Assembly: GCA_025050535.1 (NCBI GenBank)
Contig: JALBVF010000001.1
Span: forward strand, 434,001-498,000
Direction: 5' to 3'
Length of the DNA stretch: 64,000 nt
Source of the DNA: Candidatus Protistibacter heckmannii
Lineage (GTDB): Bacteria; Pseudomonadota; Gammaproteobacteria; Burkholderiales; Burkholderiaceae
Shown here: positions 28,098 to 40,757 of the stretch, piece after piece
How the letters are laid out: the number at the start of each line of letters is the position of its first letter
How positions within the stretch are numbered: the stretch's first letter is position 1
Notes under the pieces: model-generated
Seen by the model: only the letters and a program-made list of their open reading frames with translations
Told to the model about the DNA's origin: nothing
Databases searched by the model: none
Translations under genes and position numbers: made by a program

Positions 28098-29514
28098 CTT
28101 ATCTGAAAAGCAGTCTCCGCAGTTTCCAATCCATCAGGCCACAGCTTTTGTTCGCAGCCTGGTTTGCGTTTTCCGCCTTCGCCCTGTCGCTGACGCTGCA
28201 GGCGCACGCCCAGGCCGCGCCGCCGGCCGACTTCGCCGATCTCGTCGAGAAGGCCAGCCCGGCGGTGGTCAACATCCGCACCGTCGAGCGCGTCAAGGCG
28301 CGCCAGAACCAGTCGCAGGACGACGAGGAGATGTCGGAGTTCTTCCGGCGCTTCTGCGGCGTGCCGCTACCGCGTCCGGCGCCGCGCGATCGTGGCAACG
28401 GCGACAACAAGCGCGGCGACCAGGTGCCTGACGAGGAGGTCAACCGCGGTCTCGGTTCGGGCTTCGTCGTCTCCGTCGACGGCTACGTCGTCACCAACAC
28501 CCACGTCGTCGAAAGCGCCGATTCCATCTGCGTCACGCTCTTCGACAAGCGCGAATTCAAGGCCAAGCTCATCGGCTAAGACAAGTGCGCACCGACGTCG
28601 CTCTGGTCAAGATCGAGGCGGCCAATCTGCCCAAGCTGCCCCTGGGCGATTCGTCCAAGATCCACGCCGGCGAATGGGTGATCGCCATCGGCTCGCCCTT
28701 CGGCCTGGAGAACACCGTCACCGTCGGCATCGTCTTGGCCAAGGGCCGCGACACCGGCGAATACCTGCCCTTCATCCAGACCGACGTGGCCGTCAATTCC
28801 GGCAACTCCGGCGGCCCGCTGCTGAACATGCGCGGCGAGGTCATCGGCGTGAACTCCCTGATCTACAGCCGCAGCGGCGGCTACATGAGCATCTCCATCT
28901 CCATCGACGAGGCCATGCGCGTCGTCGACCAGCTGCGCGCCAACGGCAAGGTCACCCGGGGCCGCATCGCCGTGGCCATCGGCGAGGTGAGCAAGGAAGC
29001 GGCCGAATCCCTGGGCCTTGGCCATCCGCGCGGCGCCCTGGTCGGCGTGGTGGAGCCCGGTGGCCCGGCCGAGAAGGCGGGCGTGGAAGCCTGCGACATC
29101 ATCCTCAAGCTCAGCGGCCGCGACATCGACAAGGCCAGCGACCTGCCGCGCATGGTCGGCGACACCAAGCCCGGCACCAAGACCACGCTTCAGGTATGGC
29201 GCAAGGGCAGCACCCGCGAGCTGAACATCACCGTCGCCGAGATGGAGGCTGAAAAAGCCTCCAAGGCGCCCGAGCACCGTCCGCGCGGCGAGCAGGCCAG
29301 CAAAGCCTTCGGCCTGGCTGTGAACGACCTACCCGAAGCCAGCCAGAAGGAGATCAAGATCCGCGGCGGCGTGGAAGTGGACATCGCCTCGGCCAAGCAG
29401 TTCGACACCGTGGTGAAGGCCCTGGGCAAGACCAAACCGGCCGCCTTCTTCGTGCGCCGCGGCAAGAGCACCCAGGTCGTCATGGTCCGTCCGGCGGTGG
29501 CCAAGGCGCAGTAA
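28094..29514 (+). pseudogene. mucD: DegP/MucD-type periplasmic serine protease, broken
   Basis: Do-like HtrA protease with signal peptide (to about residue 40), trypsin-like domain and two PDZ domains. His137 (TNTHVVES) is in the first piece. Codon 162 is TAA (28577-28579), where a Tyr or similar residue is expected after KAKLIG; a few bases later the frame shifts, most simply by one lost base in gacaagtgcgcacc. The downstream frame then reads RTDVALVKI (Asp), VNSGNSGGPLLN (Ser) and both PDZ domains to the end. A restart at GTG 28585 would lack the catalytic His and the signal peptide. It is the only broken gene in the 19-37.6 kb block. Confidence 0.9.
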
Positions 29515-29880
29515 GTGGATGCCCAGACCTTCCAGATCGCCTGCCCGGCGGGCGCCGGCTGCGGCTCCTACGCTCCCGCCGAAGGCGGGGCCGGGCAAGC
29601 CGGGGCAGGTCTGGACATCGACCCCAGCCGCGTCCTGACCCTCTACAGCCGCGCCTGGTGCAGCCTCTGCGACAAGATGATCGACGACCTGGAGCCCCTG
29701 GCCCTGGAATTCGGCCTTACGGTCTACCTGGTCGACATTGACGAAAGCCCCGTCTTCGAGGACCGCTACGGCATGCTGATCCCAATTTTGGTGCCTGGGT
29801 CGGTGGGGGCGGAGGCCGAGCCCCTGTGCCAGACAATATTGGACCCCGCCGCCGTTCGGGCATGGGCCGAAATCAAGTAA
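29515..29880 (+). CDS. Glutaredoxin-like (DUF836) protein
   Basis: A 121-residue thioredoxin-fold protein. After a variable N-terminus it has LTLYSRAWCSLCDKMIDDLE, with the CxxC redox pair Cys-Ser-Leu-Cys, then VDIDESPVFEDRYGMLIPIL with the conserved turn before the cis-Pro position. Such genes often lie between mucD and lepA in betaproteobacteria. GTG start directly after the mucD stop. Intact. Confidence 0.8.
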   Translation: MDAQTFQIACPAGAGCGSYAPAEGGAGQAGAGLDIDPSRVLTLYSRAWCSLCDKMIDDLEPLALEFGLTVYLVDIDESPVFEDRYGMLIPILVPGSVGAEAEPLCQTILDPAAVRAWAEIK

Positions 29881-29995
29881 AATCCGGGCTTCGCTGGGTT
29901 TTACCGGCCTCTACCGGCCCGGTTCCGGTCAACAACGGCAAGCAAGCAGACGAAGAGGCGAGGCAGGGGCTAGCCCCCCGCCGCGCTCACCCTAG

Positions 29996-31801
<1,806 letters not shown>

Positions 31802-31806
31802 GCCAG

Positions 31807-32700
31807 ATGAATTTCGCCCTGATCCTGTTCATCCTCACCGTCGTCACCGGCATCGCCTGGGCCGCCGACAAGCTCGCCTTCGCGCCGCGCCGCCGCGCCC
31901 GCGCGCAGACCTCGCTGGCCGAATTCGATGCCCGCCGTCCCGCCCTGCAGGCCAGCTACGGCGACGCCGAGCTCGGCGCCTCGCGCGTGCGCCTGGCAGA
32001 GGACCTGCTGCGCCAGCCGCTGTGGCTCGAATACTCCGCGAGCTTCTTCCCGGTCATCCTGGCGATGTTCCTGCTGCGCTCCTTCCTCGTCGAGCCCTTC
32101 AAGATTCCCTCGGGCTCCATGGTGCCCACGCTGCTCGTCGGCGACTTCATCCTCGTCAACAAGTACGCCTACGGCGTGCATCTGCCGGTGATCAACAAGA
32201 AGGTCGTCCAGATGGGCGAGCCCAAGCGCGGCGACGTGGCGGTGTTCCGCTATCCAAAGGATCCCTCGCAGGACTACATCAAGCGCGTCATCGGCCTGCC
32301 CGGCGACACCGTCGAATACATCAACAAGCGCCTCACCGTGAACGGCCAGCCCGTCGCCTACGAGAAGCTGCCCGACTATCTCGACGAAGAGCGCCTGTCC
32401 TATTCCACGCAATGGCGCGAAACCGTCGGCGGCGTGAAGCACGAAATCCTCAACGACGCCGACCGACCCAGCCAGATCGCCGCCTTCGACGATTTCCCCT
32501 TCCGCAGCAACTGCGTCTACGACCCGTGCGGCGTCACCTGCAAAGTGCCCGCGGGCCACTACTTCATGATGGGCGACAACCGCGACAACAGCGCGGACTC
32601 CCGCTATTGGGGCTTCGTCCCCGAAGAGAACCTGGTTGGCCGGGCCTTCTTCGTGTGGATGAACCTGGGCAACATCAAGCGCATAGGCAGCTTCCAGTGA
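31807..32700 (+). CDS. lepB: Signal peptidase I
   Basis: Inner-membrane leader peptidase. 297 residues. A membrane helix at residues 1-20 and a second at about 77-97. Catalytic Ser104 in [10 protein letters not shown] and Lys159 in [13 protein letters not shown]-terminal [16 protein letters not shown]. It starts 5 bp after lepA and overlaps rnc by four bases. Intact. Confidence 0.96.
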   Translation: MNFALILFILTVVTGIAWAADKLAFAPRRRARAQTSLAEFDARRPALQASYGDAELGASRVRLAEDLLRQPLWLEYSASFFPVILAMFLLRSFLVEPFKIPSGSMVPTLLVGDFILVNKYAYGVHLPVINKKVVQMGEPKRGDVAVFRYPKDPSQDYIKRVIGLPGDTVEYINKRLTVNGQPVAYEKLPDYLDEERLSYSTQWRETVGGVKHEILNDADRPSQIAAFDDFPFRSNCVYDPCGVTCKVPAGHYFMMGDNRDNSADSRYWGFVPEENLVGRAFFVWMNLGNIKRIGSFQ

Positions 32701-33512
32701 AAGCAGAGCGCACCGCGGCGGCACGCGTTCTGGAGGTCGACATCTCCGGACTGCAGAAGCGCCTGGACTACAGCTTCGAGAAGCCCGAGCTGCTCCAGCA
32801 GGCGCTGACCCACCGCAGCCACAGCACCGAGCACAACGAGCGCCTCGAATTCCTCGGCGACTCGGTGCTCAACTGCGCCGTCGCCGACATGCTCTACACC
32901 ATGTTCCCCAAGCTCGACGAGGGCGACCTCTCGCGCGTGCGCGCCAACCTCGTCAAGCAGCAGGCGCTGTTCGAGATCGCGCAGTCCATCGAGCTGCCGC
33001 AATACCTGCACCTGGGCGAGGGCGAGCTCAAGAGCGGCGGCTTTCGCCGGCCCTCCATCCTCGCCGATGCGCTCGAAGCCGTGATCGGCGGCGTGTTCAT
33101 GGAGGGCGGCTTCGACGCCGCCCGCAAGGTCATCCGCAAGCTCTACGCGCCCATCCTCGCGCATGTCGATCTGCAGACCCTGGGTAAGGACGACAAGACG
33201 CTGTTGCAGGAGTATCTGCAAGGCCATAAGATGGCGCTGCCTCAGTACAACGTGGTGGCCACCCATGGCGCAGCCCACAACCAGCAGTTCGAAGTGGAGT
33301 GCAGCGTGCCCCAGCTCGAGATCAAGGTGCTGGGCAACGGCGCCTCGCGCCGCGCCGCCGAGCAAGTCGCGGCCAAGCTCGCGCTCGAAGCCGCGCAACA
33401 GCGCGTACCCAAGCTCGGCAAGCGCAAGACGGGCGGGGAGGGCGGCGCCAAGCGTCGCAAGCCCAAGGCCGAACCGGCCGATCCCCAGCTTGATCTCAAG
33501 CTCAAGTCCTGA
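32697..33512 (+). CDS. rnc: Ribonuclease III
   Basis: Double-stranded RNA endonuclease for rRNA and mRNA processing. 271 residues. Signature [19 protein letters not shown], second acidic site [12 protein letters not shown], and a C-terminal dsRNA-binding domain ([20 protein letters not shown] ... [17 protein letters not shown]). A Lys/Arg-rich tail extends the end. GTG start 32697 overlaps the lepB stop (GTGA). Intact. Confidence 0.95.
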   Translation: MKAERTAAARVLEVDISGLQKRLDYSFEKPELLQQALTHRSHSTEHNERLEFLGDSVLNCAVADMLYTMFPKLDEGDLSRVRANLVKQQALFEIAQSIELPQYLHLGEGELKSGGFRRPSILADALEAVIGGVFMEGGFDAARKVIRKLYAPILAHVDLQTLGKDDKTLLQEYLQGHKMALPQYNVVATHGAAHNQQFEVECSVPQLEIKVLGNGASRRAAEQVAAKLALEAAQQRVPKLGKRKTGGEGGAKRRKPKAEPADPQLDLKLKS

Positions 33513-33521
33513 GGAGTCGGC

Positions 33522-34463
33522 ATGAGCGAGCCTGAACAAGGCGGGCAGGAAGAACGCGGCGGCGATTTCCGCTGCGGTACCGTCGCCATCGTCGGCCGGC
33601 CCAACGTCGGCAAATCCACGCTGATGAACGCGCTGATCGGCCAGAAGATCAGCATCACCTCGCGCAAGGCGCAGACCACGCGCCATCGCATCACCGGCAT
33701 CCAGACCACCGAGGACACGCAGTACATCTTCGTCGACACGCCGGGCTTCCAGACCCATCATGCCGGCGCGCTCAACCGCAGCCTCAACCAGGCCGTGACC
33801 TCGACGCTCGCCGATGTGGACGTCGTGCTCTTCCTCGTGGAAGCTGGCCGCTTCGGTCCCGACGACGAGAAAGTCCTCGCCCTGCTGCCCAAGAAGAAGC
33901 CCGTGCTGCTCGTCGCCAACAAGCTCGATGCGCTGCCCGGCGGCGGCCACGGCGAGAAGCGCGCAAAGCTCGTGCTGTCCTTTCTCAAGACCATGTCCGA
34001 GCAGTTCCGCTTCACTGAACTCATGCCCATGTCGGCCAAGTCGCCCGAGCACATCGGCCAGCTGCTCGCCATCGTGCGCGAACACCTGCCCGAGGGCGAT
34101 CCCATCTACGGCGAGTACGAACTCACCGACCGCAGCGAACGTTTCCTTGCCGCCGAGATCATCCGCGAAAAAATCTTCCGCTTCACCGGTGACGAGCTGC
34201 CCTACACCAGCACCGTCGTGATGGAAAAGTTCGAGCAGGAAGGCAATCTGCGCCGTGTCTTCGCCTCCATCCTCGTCGAGCGCGATGGCCACAAGGCCAT
34301 GATCATCGGCGTCAAGGGCGCCAAGCTCAAGCAGATCTCGATGGAAGCGCGTCAGGACATGGAAAAGCTCTTCGACCCCAAGGTCTACCTCGAGATCTTC
34401 GTCAAGGTGAAGAGCGGCTGGGCCGACAATGCGGCCGGCCTGCGCGCCTACGGCTACGAGTGA
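33522..34463 (+). CDS. era: GTPase Era
   Basis: 30S-assembly GTPase. 313 residues. G1 [10 protein letters not shown]3 DTPGFQ, G4 NKLD, G5 MSAKS; C-terminal KH domain [40 protein letters not shown]. Nine bp after rnc. Intact. Confidence 0.96.
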   Translation: MSEPEQGGQEERGGDFRCGTVAIVGRPNVGKSTLMNALIGQKISITSRKAQTTRHRITGIQTTEDTQYIFVDTPGFQTHHAGALNRSLNQAVTSTLADVDVVLFLVEAGRFGPDDEKVLALLPKKKPVLLVANKLDALPGGGHGEKRAKLVLSFLKTMSEQFRFTELMPMSAKSPEHIGQLLAIVREHLPEGDPIYGEYELTDRSERFLAAEIIREKIFRFTGDELPYTSTVVMEKFEQEGNLRRVFASILVERDGHKAMIIGVKGAKLKQISMEARQDMEKLFDPKVYLEIFVKVKSGWADNAAGLRAYGYE

Positions 34464-34479
34464 CACCGACGGCGCGCAC

Positions 34480-35217
34480 ATGACCGAAGGCGGCCGCCAT
34501 CAAGCCAGAGTGCAGGAACAGCCGGGCCTGATCCTGCACAGCTATCCCTGGCGCGAAACCAGCCTCATCGTCGACGCCTTCACCCGCGAGCACGGCCGCG
34601 TTGCTCTCGTCGCCAAGGGCGCCAAGCGTCCGCATTCGGCGCTGCGCGGCGTGCTCCAGACCTTTCAGCCCCTTTCGCTGTTCTGGAGCGGCAAGGCCGA
34701 GGTGCGCACCCTCACCAAGGCCGAATGGGTCGGCGGCATGCTGCCGCTCTCGGGCCAGGCGCTGCTCTGCGGCTTCTATCTCAACGAGCTACTCGTCAAG
34801 TTCTGCGCCCGCGAGGATCCATACGAATCCCTCTTCGACCACTACCTGCGCACGCTCACCCGCCTCGGCCACGGCGAGCCGCCCGCGCCGGTTCTGCGCA
34901 CCTTCGAGCGCGCGCTCCTGCAGGAAAGCGGCTATGCCGTGGCACTCGACTGGTGCACCAAGGAGGGCGCCACCGTGCGGCCCGAGCAGATCTACGTCTT
35001 CCATCCCGAGCGCGGCGTGCGCCCGCAACTGCGCAGCGATCCGAGCCACTGGCCCCAGGTGCGCGGCAAGACCCTGCTCGACCTGACGCGTGACGACTAT
35101 GCCGACCCCGCCACCGCGGCCGAGGCAAAATACCTGATGCGTTTTCTGCTCAACCAGCATCTGCAGGGCGTGCCGTTGGCGACACGCCAGATCCTGATGG
35201 AGCTGCAACAACTGTGA
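34480..35217 (+). CDS. recO: DNA repair protein RecO
   Basis: Recombination mediator of the RecFOR path. 245 residues. N-terminal OB fold [40 protein letters not shown]; helical part [20 protein letters not shown] and [18 protein letters not shown]. The ATG at 34480 is 16 bp after era and gives the usual start. Intact. Confidence 0.93.
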   Translation: MTEGGRHQARVQEQPGLILHSYPWRETSLIVDAFTREHGRVALVAKGAKRPHSALRGVLQTFQPLSLFWSGKAEVRTLTKAEWVGGMLPLSGQALLCGFYLNELLVKFCAREDPYESLFDHYLRTLTRLGHGEPPAPVLRTFERALLQESGYAVALDWCTKEGATVRPEQIYVFHPERGVRPQLRSDPSHWPQVRGKTLLDLTRDDYADPATAAEAKYLMRFLLNQHLQGVPLATRQILMELQQL

Positions 35218-35224
35218 GTCCCCG

Positions 35225-36025
35225 ATGAGCCTTCTCAACGCCGGCCTGCACGCCGGCCATTCCAACGGCGTGATCGACCTGGGCGTCAACATCGACCACG
35301 TCGCCACCCTGCGCAACGCGCGCGGCACCACCTATCCCGACCCCATCGCCGCGGCGCTGCTGGCCGATGAAGCCTGCGCCGACCTGATCACCCTGCATCT
35401 GCGCGAAGACCGCCGCCACATCAAGGACGCCGCCCTGCGCGCCCTGCGACCGCGGCTGCGCACCCGCATGAACCTCGAATGCGCGGTCAACGCCGAAATG
35501 CTCGGCATCGCCTGCGAGGTCAAGCCGCAGGACGTCTGCCTCGTTCCCGAGAAGCGCGCCGAAGTCACCACCGAGGGCGGCCTCGACGTCCGCAGCCACT
35601 TCGCCGACGTGCAGGCCGCCTGCCGCCAGCTTGCGGTGGAGGGCATCCGCGTCTCGCTCTTCATCGATCCCGACGCTGAACAGATCCGCACCGCCCGCGA
35701 GGCCTGTGCGCCCATGATCGAACTGCACACCGGCGCCTATGCCGACGCGCATGACCCCGCCGTCCAGCGCAAGGAGCTCGAGCGCATCGCCGCCGGCGTG
35801 GAAGAGGGCTTGCGCCATAGGCTGCGCGTCAATGCCGGCGACGGCCTGAACTACACCAACGTCCAGGCCATCGCCGCGCTCACCGGCATCGCCGAGCTCA
35901 ACATCGGCCATGCCGTCGTCGCCCATGCCGTCTTCGCCGGCTGGCAGAACGCAGTGCGCGAGATGAAAGCCATCATGACGCGCGCCCAGCTCGACGCGCT
36001 GCGCGCATACACCCGCAAGGACTGA
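35225..36025 (+). CDS. pdxJ: Pyridoxine 5'-phosphate synthase
   Basis: Last ring-closing step of vitamin B6 synthesis. 266 residues. [55 protein letters not shown] and [11 protein letters not shown] are the conserved blocks. Overlap-tight operon after recO. Intact. Confidence 0.96.
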   Translation: MSLLNAGLHAGHSNGVIDLGVNIDHVATLRNARGTTYPDPIAAALLADEACADLITLHLREDRRHIKDAALRALRPRLRTRMNLECAVNAEMLGIACEVKPQDVCLVPEKRAEVTTEGGLDVRSHFADVQAACRQLAVEGIRVSLFIDPDAEQIRTAREACAPMIELHTGAYADAHDPAVQRKELERIAAGVEEGLRHRLRVNAGDGLNYTNVQAIAALTGIAELNIGHAVVAHAVFAGWQNAVREMKAIMTRAQLDALRAYTRKD

Positions 36026-36048
36026 GCCGGTCACATGAGGCAATCTTC

Positions 36049-36504
36049 ATGAGCCAGATCTACGGCATCGGCGCCGACATCACCCAGATCAGCCGCATCG
36101 CCGCCACACTCGCGCGCAGAAAAGGCCGCCTCGCCGAGAAAGTGCTCGGCCCCGAGGAGATGGCGGTCTATCACGCGCGCGGCGCGCGCAACGAGAACCG
36201 CAGCCTTGCCTTCCTGGCGACGCGCTTCGCCGCCAAGGAAGCCTGCTCCAAGGCCCTGGACCTGGGCATGCGCTGGCCCATGAGCTGGCGCTACGCGCAG
36301 ATCCTCAACCTGCCCAGCGGCAAGCCCTATATCAAGCTCTCCGGAGAACTTGGACAATGGGCGCGCGTGCGGGGGATCGAACTCCAGGTCTCCGTCAGCG
36401 ACGAAAAAGACTATGTGGTGGCCTACGTGATCGCCACGACCGCGGCTGTGACCCAGGGCACAGCCTCCGCCCAGCCCAACAAGGACAATGCAAGCGATGA
36501 GTAA
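36049..36504 (+). CDS. acpS: Holo-ACP synthase
   Basis: Transfers phosphopantetheine to the acyl carrier protein at Ser37. 151 residues. Metal-binding Asp in [13 protein letters not shown] and Glu in [11 protein letters not shown]. It has a C-terminal extension of about 20 residues beyond the usual end ([17 protein letters not shown]). Its end overlaps nagZ. Intact. Confidence 0.93.
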   Translation: MSQIYGIGADITQISRIAATLARRKGRLAEKVLGPEEMAVYHARGARNENRSLAFLATRFAAKEACSKALDLGMRWPMSWRYAQILNLPSGKPYIKLSGELGQWARVRGIELQVSVSDEKDYVVAYVIATTAAVTQGTASAQPNKDNASDE

Positions 36505-37582
36505 GACCGCAGCCCCCGCTGCCTCCCGCGAGACCGCCATGCCCGGCCCCGTCGTGCTCGACGTCGCCGGCCAGACGCTGGATGCCGAGGACATCCGCCG
36601 CATCCGCCATCCGCTCACCGGCGGCGTCATCCTCTTCGCGCGCAGCTACAGTTCGCGCAAGCAGCTGCGCGAACTTACCGCCGCCATCCGCAAGGTCCGC
36701 GCCGACGTGCTCATCTGCGTCGACCACGAAGGCGGCCGCGTGCAGCGCTTCAAGACAGACGGCTTCACCCATCTGCCCGCCATGCGCAAGCTCGGCCAGC
36801 TCTGGGAGAACGACGTGCTCGCCGCCATCAAAGCCGCGCAGTCCTGCGGCTACGTGCTGGCCGCCGAGCTGCGCGCCAACGGCGTGGACTTCAGCTTCAC
36901 GCCCGTGCTCGACCTCGACTACGGCCACAGTCAGGTCATCGGCGACCGCGCCTTCCACCACGATCCGCGCGTCGCCGCCATGCTCGCCGGCGCGCTCAAC
37001 CACGGCCTGCTCATGGCCGGCATGAGCAACTGCGGCAAGCACTTCCCCGGCCACGGCTTCGTCGCCGCCGATTCGCACGTCGACGTGCCAGTGGACGAAC
37101 GCGCCCTCGAGGATATCCTCGTGCGCGACGCCGCGCCCTACGACTGGACCAGTCCGGGTCTGGCCTCGGTCATGCCCGCCCACGTCATCTATCCCAAGGT
37201 CGACAAGATGCCCGCGGGCTTCTCGCGCTACTGGCTGCAGGACATCCTGCGCGCCAAGCTCGGCTTCACCGGCGCCGTGTTCAGCGACGACCTCAGTATG
37301 GAAGGCGCCTCCGTGGCCGGCTCGGTCTGCGAGGGCACGCGCGTGGCGCTGCACGCCGGCTGCGACATGGTGCTGGTGTGCAATTCGCCGGCCAAGGCCG
37401 ATGAACTGCTCGCCGGGCTCGAAGCCGCCCAGAACAGGGCCGGGCTGCATTGGGATCCCGCCTCGCGGGGGCGCATCCGCGCCTTGTTTCCCAAGGAAGA
37501 CGCTCTGGATTGGGACGCAGTGCAGTCCTCCGAAACCTATCTCGCCGCGCTCGGCGTCCTGCGCCGGCACGCGCTGATCTGA
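36497..37582 (+). CDS. nagZ: Beta-N-acetylhexosaminidase (peptidoglycan recycling)
   Basis: GH3 enzyme releasing GlcNAc from muropeptides in the cytoplasm. About 361 residues. [14 protein letters not shown], catalytic [19 protein letters not shown] (His/Asp loop) and the nucleophile Asp in [11 protein letters not shown]. Possible starts are ATG 36488, 36497 (used here) and 36539 ([11 protein letters not shown]). Overlap with acpS suggests translational coupling. It is the last intact gene of the housekeeping block. Confidence 0.94.
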   Translation: MSKTAAPAASRETAMPGPVVLDVAGQTLDAEDIRRIRHPLTGGVILFARSYSSRKQLRELTAAIRKVRADVLICVDHEGGRVQRFKTDGFTHLPAMRKLGQLWENDVLAAIKAAQSCGYVLAAELRANGVDFSFTPVLDLDYGHSQVIGDRAFHHDPRVAAMLAGALNHGLLMAGMSNCGKHFPGHGFVAADSHVDVPVDERALEDILVRDAAPYDWTSPGLASVMPAHVIYPKVDKMPAGFSRYWLQDILRAKLGFTGAVFSDDLSMEGASVAGSVCEGTRVALHAGCDMVLVCNSPAKADELLAGLEAAQNRAGLHWDPASRGRIRALFPKEDALDWDAVQSSETYLAALGVLRRHALI

Positions 37583-37609
37583 GGCGCTCGCGCACCGCCC
37601 GTTTCCGCG

Positions 37610-37979
37610 TCACTGGTCGGTGACGATGTAATCCATCGGCAACATGTCCACCGGCGGCGGCGCCACGGTCTCCCGCCGCGCCTTCGCGCCGCGCGGGCAG
37701 TCGTCCAGCACGATCTCCACCTCACGCGCTTCCCCCGCGTCCGCCGCAGCTTCCGTCCCGCGCGCGGCGGCGGTTACGCCCCGCCACAAGGGCAGTGGCG
37801 CTTGCGCCGCCACCGCCTCGAGGGGATCGACGGCCGCCGCCTCCATCCGGCAGGTGCCCTCCAGAATCTCGCCGCGGAATTCGAGGCGCGCAGCCGTCGC
37901 GCCGGCCCTGCGTGTTCAATGCCACGTAGCTGGACAGGGCGCTGCCCGCCAGACAAAACAAAACTTCAATACGCCGCAT
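37610..37979 (-). pseudogene. Small exported protein of unknown function, frameshifted
   Basis: Starts MRRIEVLFCLAGSALSSYVA, a signal-peptide-like segment. At about 37880 the frame breaks; the other frame continues LEFRGEILEGTCRMEAAAVD ... REVEIVLDDCPRGAKARRE and ends VDMLPMDYIVTDQ. Two Cys residues and beta-strand-like patterns are vaguely like small fimbrial-type subunits, but this is weak. It runs convergent to nagZ. It may instead be spurious. Confidence 0.4.
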
Positions 37980-38107
37980 GGATGTCTTCCTCGTCCTCTC
38001 GGTCCGGTGAAATGCCGTGTTGGACGATCATCTACACATGTAAAAAAGTGCGCAAAAAATGTAAAAGGCCGGCAAACAGAAAATTTGCAATTGTCAGCAA
38101 AGTATTA

Positions 38108-39161
38108 TTGATCCAGCGCTTAAACATTGAACTTATTAAGTGATATAGAGTCTGCCTGTTGCATGGACAAAATCGACTCGAGAACGCTGCCGGTAGCTGC
38201 CCTGAACGAACGGCGTCGACGTGCGGTGAAAATGCGGCTGGATGGCGTGAGCCTGAAGGACACGGCGGCGCAATGCGAGATGTCGCGCAGACTGTCATTG
38301 CTGCGGTGAAGGCGTATCGCGCGGGCGGGTGGAAGGCCCTCGACGTTGAGCGCCCCTGGCGCCCGCAGGGTACGGGCAGAACGCTGACGGCGGAGCAGGA
38401 ACGCGAGGTTCAGCGGCTGATCCGCTGACCACACGCCCGACTAGTTGAAGATGATCTATGCGCTGTGGAGCCGCCAGGCAGTGGCCGAGTTGATCCTTAA
38501 CCGATACGGCATCAAGCTGGTCGTTCGCACGATGGGCATGTATCTGGAGCGTTGGGGCTTCATGCCGAAAAAGCCTATGAAGAAGGCCTACGAGCAGTCG
38601 CCGGCGGCGGTGAAAAAGTGGCTCGACGAGGACTACCCGGTGATCGCCGCCTGCGCCAAGGCTGAGGGGGCCGAAATTCACTGGGGCGACGAGACCGGCT
38701 TGCGCAGTGACGACGTGTGCGGGCACAGCTACGCCCCGCAAGGCCAGACGCCCGTGATTCGCGTGAACAACAAGCGCCACGGCTTGTCGGTGATCTCCAC
38801 CGTCACCAACAAGAGCCAGATGCGCTGGCAGGCCTTCGACGGAGCGTTGAGCGCCGACATTCTGATCGACTTCCTGCGCCGGCTGGTCAAGGATGCCGGC
38901 CGAAAGATCTACCTGATCCTGGACAACCTGCGCGTGCACCACAGCAAGCCCGTGAAGGCCTGGCAGGCCGAGCACAAGCACGAGATCGAAGTCTTCTACT
39001 TGCCCAGCTACAGCCCCGAACTTAGCCCCAACGAAATGGCCAATGCCGACCTGAAGCAGGTCGGCACCAAACTCGCTCCAGCTCGCTCGAAGCTGCAACT
39101 GGTGAAGGCCACGCGCCAGTTCGGTATGCTGCTTGAGTTCATTGTTTCAGTGCCGGATCAA
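38108..39161 (+). mobile_element. IS630-family element, copy 3
   Basis: About 1.05 kb, TA on both sides (38106-38107, 39162-39163). Left end ttgatccagcgcttaaa; right end, inverted, ttgatccggcactgaaa. Same type as copies 1 and 2. About 61 bp near the right end are missing between cgccag/cgccgg repeats. It sits about 70 bp upstream of lemA and may have separated that gene from its promoter. Confidence 0.88.
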
Positions 39162-39164
39162 TAA
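38163..39164 (+). pseudogene. IS630 transposase, copy 3, inactivated
   Basis: ATG 38163 is kept. A one-base loss near 38290 (MSRRLSLLR then stop) breaks the helix-turn-helix; an extra base near 38427 and a TAG at about 38442-38444 follow. Then the catalytic part runs open: HWGDETG, ILDN, SYSPELSPNE. The TAA shared by copies 1 and 2 is TAC (Tyr) here. The 61-bp deletion replaces the normal C-terminus. Confidence 0.82.
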
Positions 39165-39229
39165 CAGACGGGGCGTATGCTCAAAGAGCATCTCGTGCGA
39201 AAAGGAAAGGTACGCGCAATATCCGCAAT

Positions 39230-39826
39230 ATGCTCATGGTTCTGTTTGCAGTTTTCGCATCGTTCCTGCTTGGCGGCTGCCGTTACAACACCATCCGGAC
39301 GCAGGACGAGCAGGTCAAGGCCGCCTAGTCCGAAGTGCTCAACCAATATCAACGCCGCTCCGATCTCATTCCCAATCTGGTCAACATCGTCAAGGGCTTC
39401 GCCGACCAGGAAAAAGAAGTCCTCACCCAGGTGACCGATGCGCGCGCCCAAGCCGGCTCCATCCAGGCCACGCCCGAACTCGTCAACAACCCCGAGGCCT
39501 TCACCAAGTTCCAGGCCGCGCAGGGCCAGCGCAACAGCGCGCTCTCGCGCCTGATGGCCATCAGGGAGAACTATCCCCAGCTCAAGTCCGACGCCAACTT
39601 CCGCGACCTGCAGGCCCAGCTCGAAGGCACGGAAAACCGCATCACCGTCGCGCGCAACCGCTACATCCAGTCGGTGCAGCATTACAACGTCACCATCCTC
39701 TCCTTTCCGCAGAACCTGACGGCCAAGGTGTTAAGCTATCAGAAGAAGGCCAACTTCGCAGTGCAGAACGAGGCGGAGATCGTCAAGCCGCCCAAGGTCG
39801 AATTCGGCAAGAGCGGGGCGAAGTGA
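39230..39826 (+). pseudogene. lemA: LemA family protein, nonsense at codon 33
   Basis: A membrane-anchored LemA protein of about 198 residues. The N-terminus is a lipoprotein-like signal (LFAVFASFLLGGC, Cys17), then YNTIRTQDEQVKAA. TAG at 39326-39328 stands where a Trp codon is expected, followed by SEVLNQYQRRSDLIPNLVNI and the intact remainder. Role unknown; LemA often pairs with TPM-domain (YgcG-like) genes, as here. A restart at an internal codon would lack the anchor. Confidence 0.88.
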
Positions 39827-39835
39827 GATAAGCAG

Positions 39836-40756
39836 GTGAGGCCCGCAGCGATGCCCGCGACGATGTCTTTCATGCCTGCCATGCCTCCGGCCGCTTCGCG
39901 CGCCCCGTCCGGCCTGCACCGGGGTCTGCGCGCCGCGCTGTGCATGGCAGGCCTCAGCCTGATCGCGGCCTGCCATCGAAGTGCTTGTGCCGCAGCTCCA
40001 GGGCTATGTGCTCGATCTCACCGCCACGCTCTCCGGCAAGGAAAAAGCCGATATCGAGGAGACGCTCGCCGAATTCGAGGCGCGCAAGGGCGCGCAGATC
40101 GCGGTGCTCATGCTGCCCAGCACCGCGCCCGAGAGCATCGAGCAGTATTCGCTGCGCGTGGCCGAGCAGTGGAAGCTGGGCCGCAAGAAGGTCGATGACG
40201 GTGCGCTGCTGGTGGTCGCCAAGGAAGACCACGCCATGCGCATCGAGGTCGGCTACGGCCTCGAAGGCGCGCTGACCGACGCGGCCAGAAAGCGCATCAT
40301 CGCCGAGGTCATCGCGCCGCATTTCCGCGAGGGCGACTATTACGACAGAATCAACGAAGGCATCGCGACCATGATCAAGTTGGCCGACGGCGAATCCCTG
40401 CCGGCGCCGGCGCGCACGGCGAGATCGGCGGCTACGTGCCGGTCATCTTCATGCTCGCCCTCGTGCTGGGCGGCATCCTGCACGCCGTCTTCGGGCGTCT
40501 CGTCGGCGCAGTGCTGGCGGGCGGAATCACGGGCGCCGCGGCCTGGTTCTTCAGCGGCGCGGTGTTCGTCGGGCTGCTTGCCGCTGGCATCGCCGCCGTG
40601 GTCACGCTCTTCGGCGGCGTCGGCGGCTTCCTCGGCGGCGGCGGACGCATGGGCCGCTACGGCGGATATGGGTGCGGGTTCGGAGGAGGCTTCGGCAGCG
40701 GCGGATTCAGCAGCGGTGGCGGCGGCTTCGGCGGTGGCGCCTCGGGGAAATGGTGA
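39836..40756 (+). pseudogene. TPM-domain (YgcG-like) membrane protein, two frameshifts
   Basis: Signal-like N-terminus (GLRAALCMAGLSLIAAC); frameshift near 39980; then the TPM domain VPQLQGYVLDLTATLSGKEK, AQIAVLMLPSTAPESIEQYS, VDDGALLVVAKEDHAMRIEV and GYGLEGALTDAARK. A second frameshift near 40425 leads to GEIGGYVPVIFMLALVLGG, membrane helices and the typical Gly/Ser-rich tail ending GGASGKW. Second gene of the lemA operon. The start is uncertain (GTG 39836 or ATGs a little downstream). Confidence 0.85.
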
Positions 40757-40757
40757 G

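Noticed and set aside
28585-29514. A separate short DegP-like protein starting at GTG 28585
   Set aside because: It would lack the signal peptide and catalytic His. Upstream family sequence is present in another frame, so this is a broken mucD, not a new gene.
32604-34481. Long minus-strand open frame of about 625 codons
   Set aside because: It is the antisense shadow of rnc, era and the lepB end, all with clear motifs on the + strand.
37610-37979. Fimbrial subunit call for the small exported protein
   Set aside because: Only a weak strand/Cys resemblance; no chaperone, usher or second subunit nearby, so it is left as unknown.
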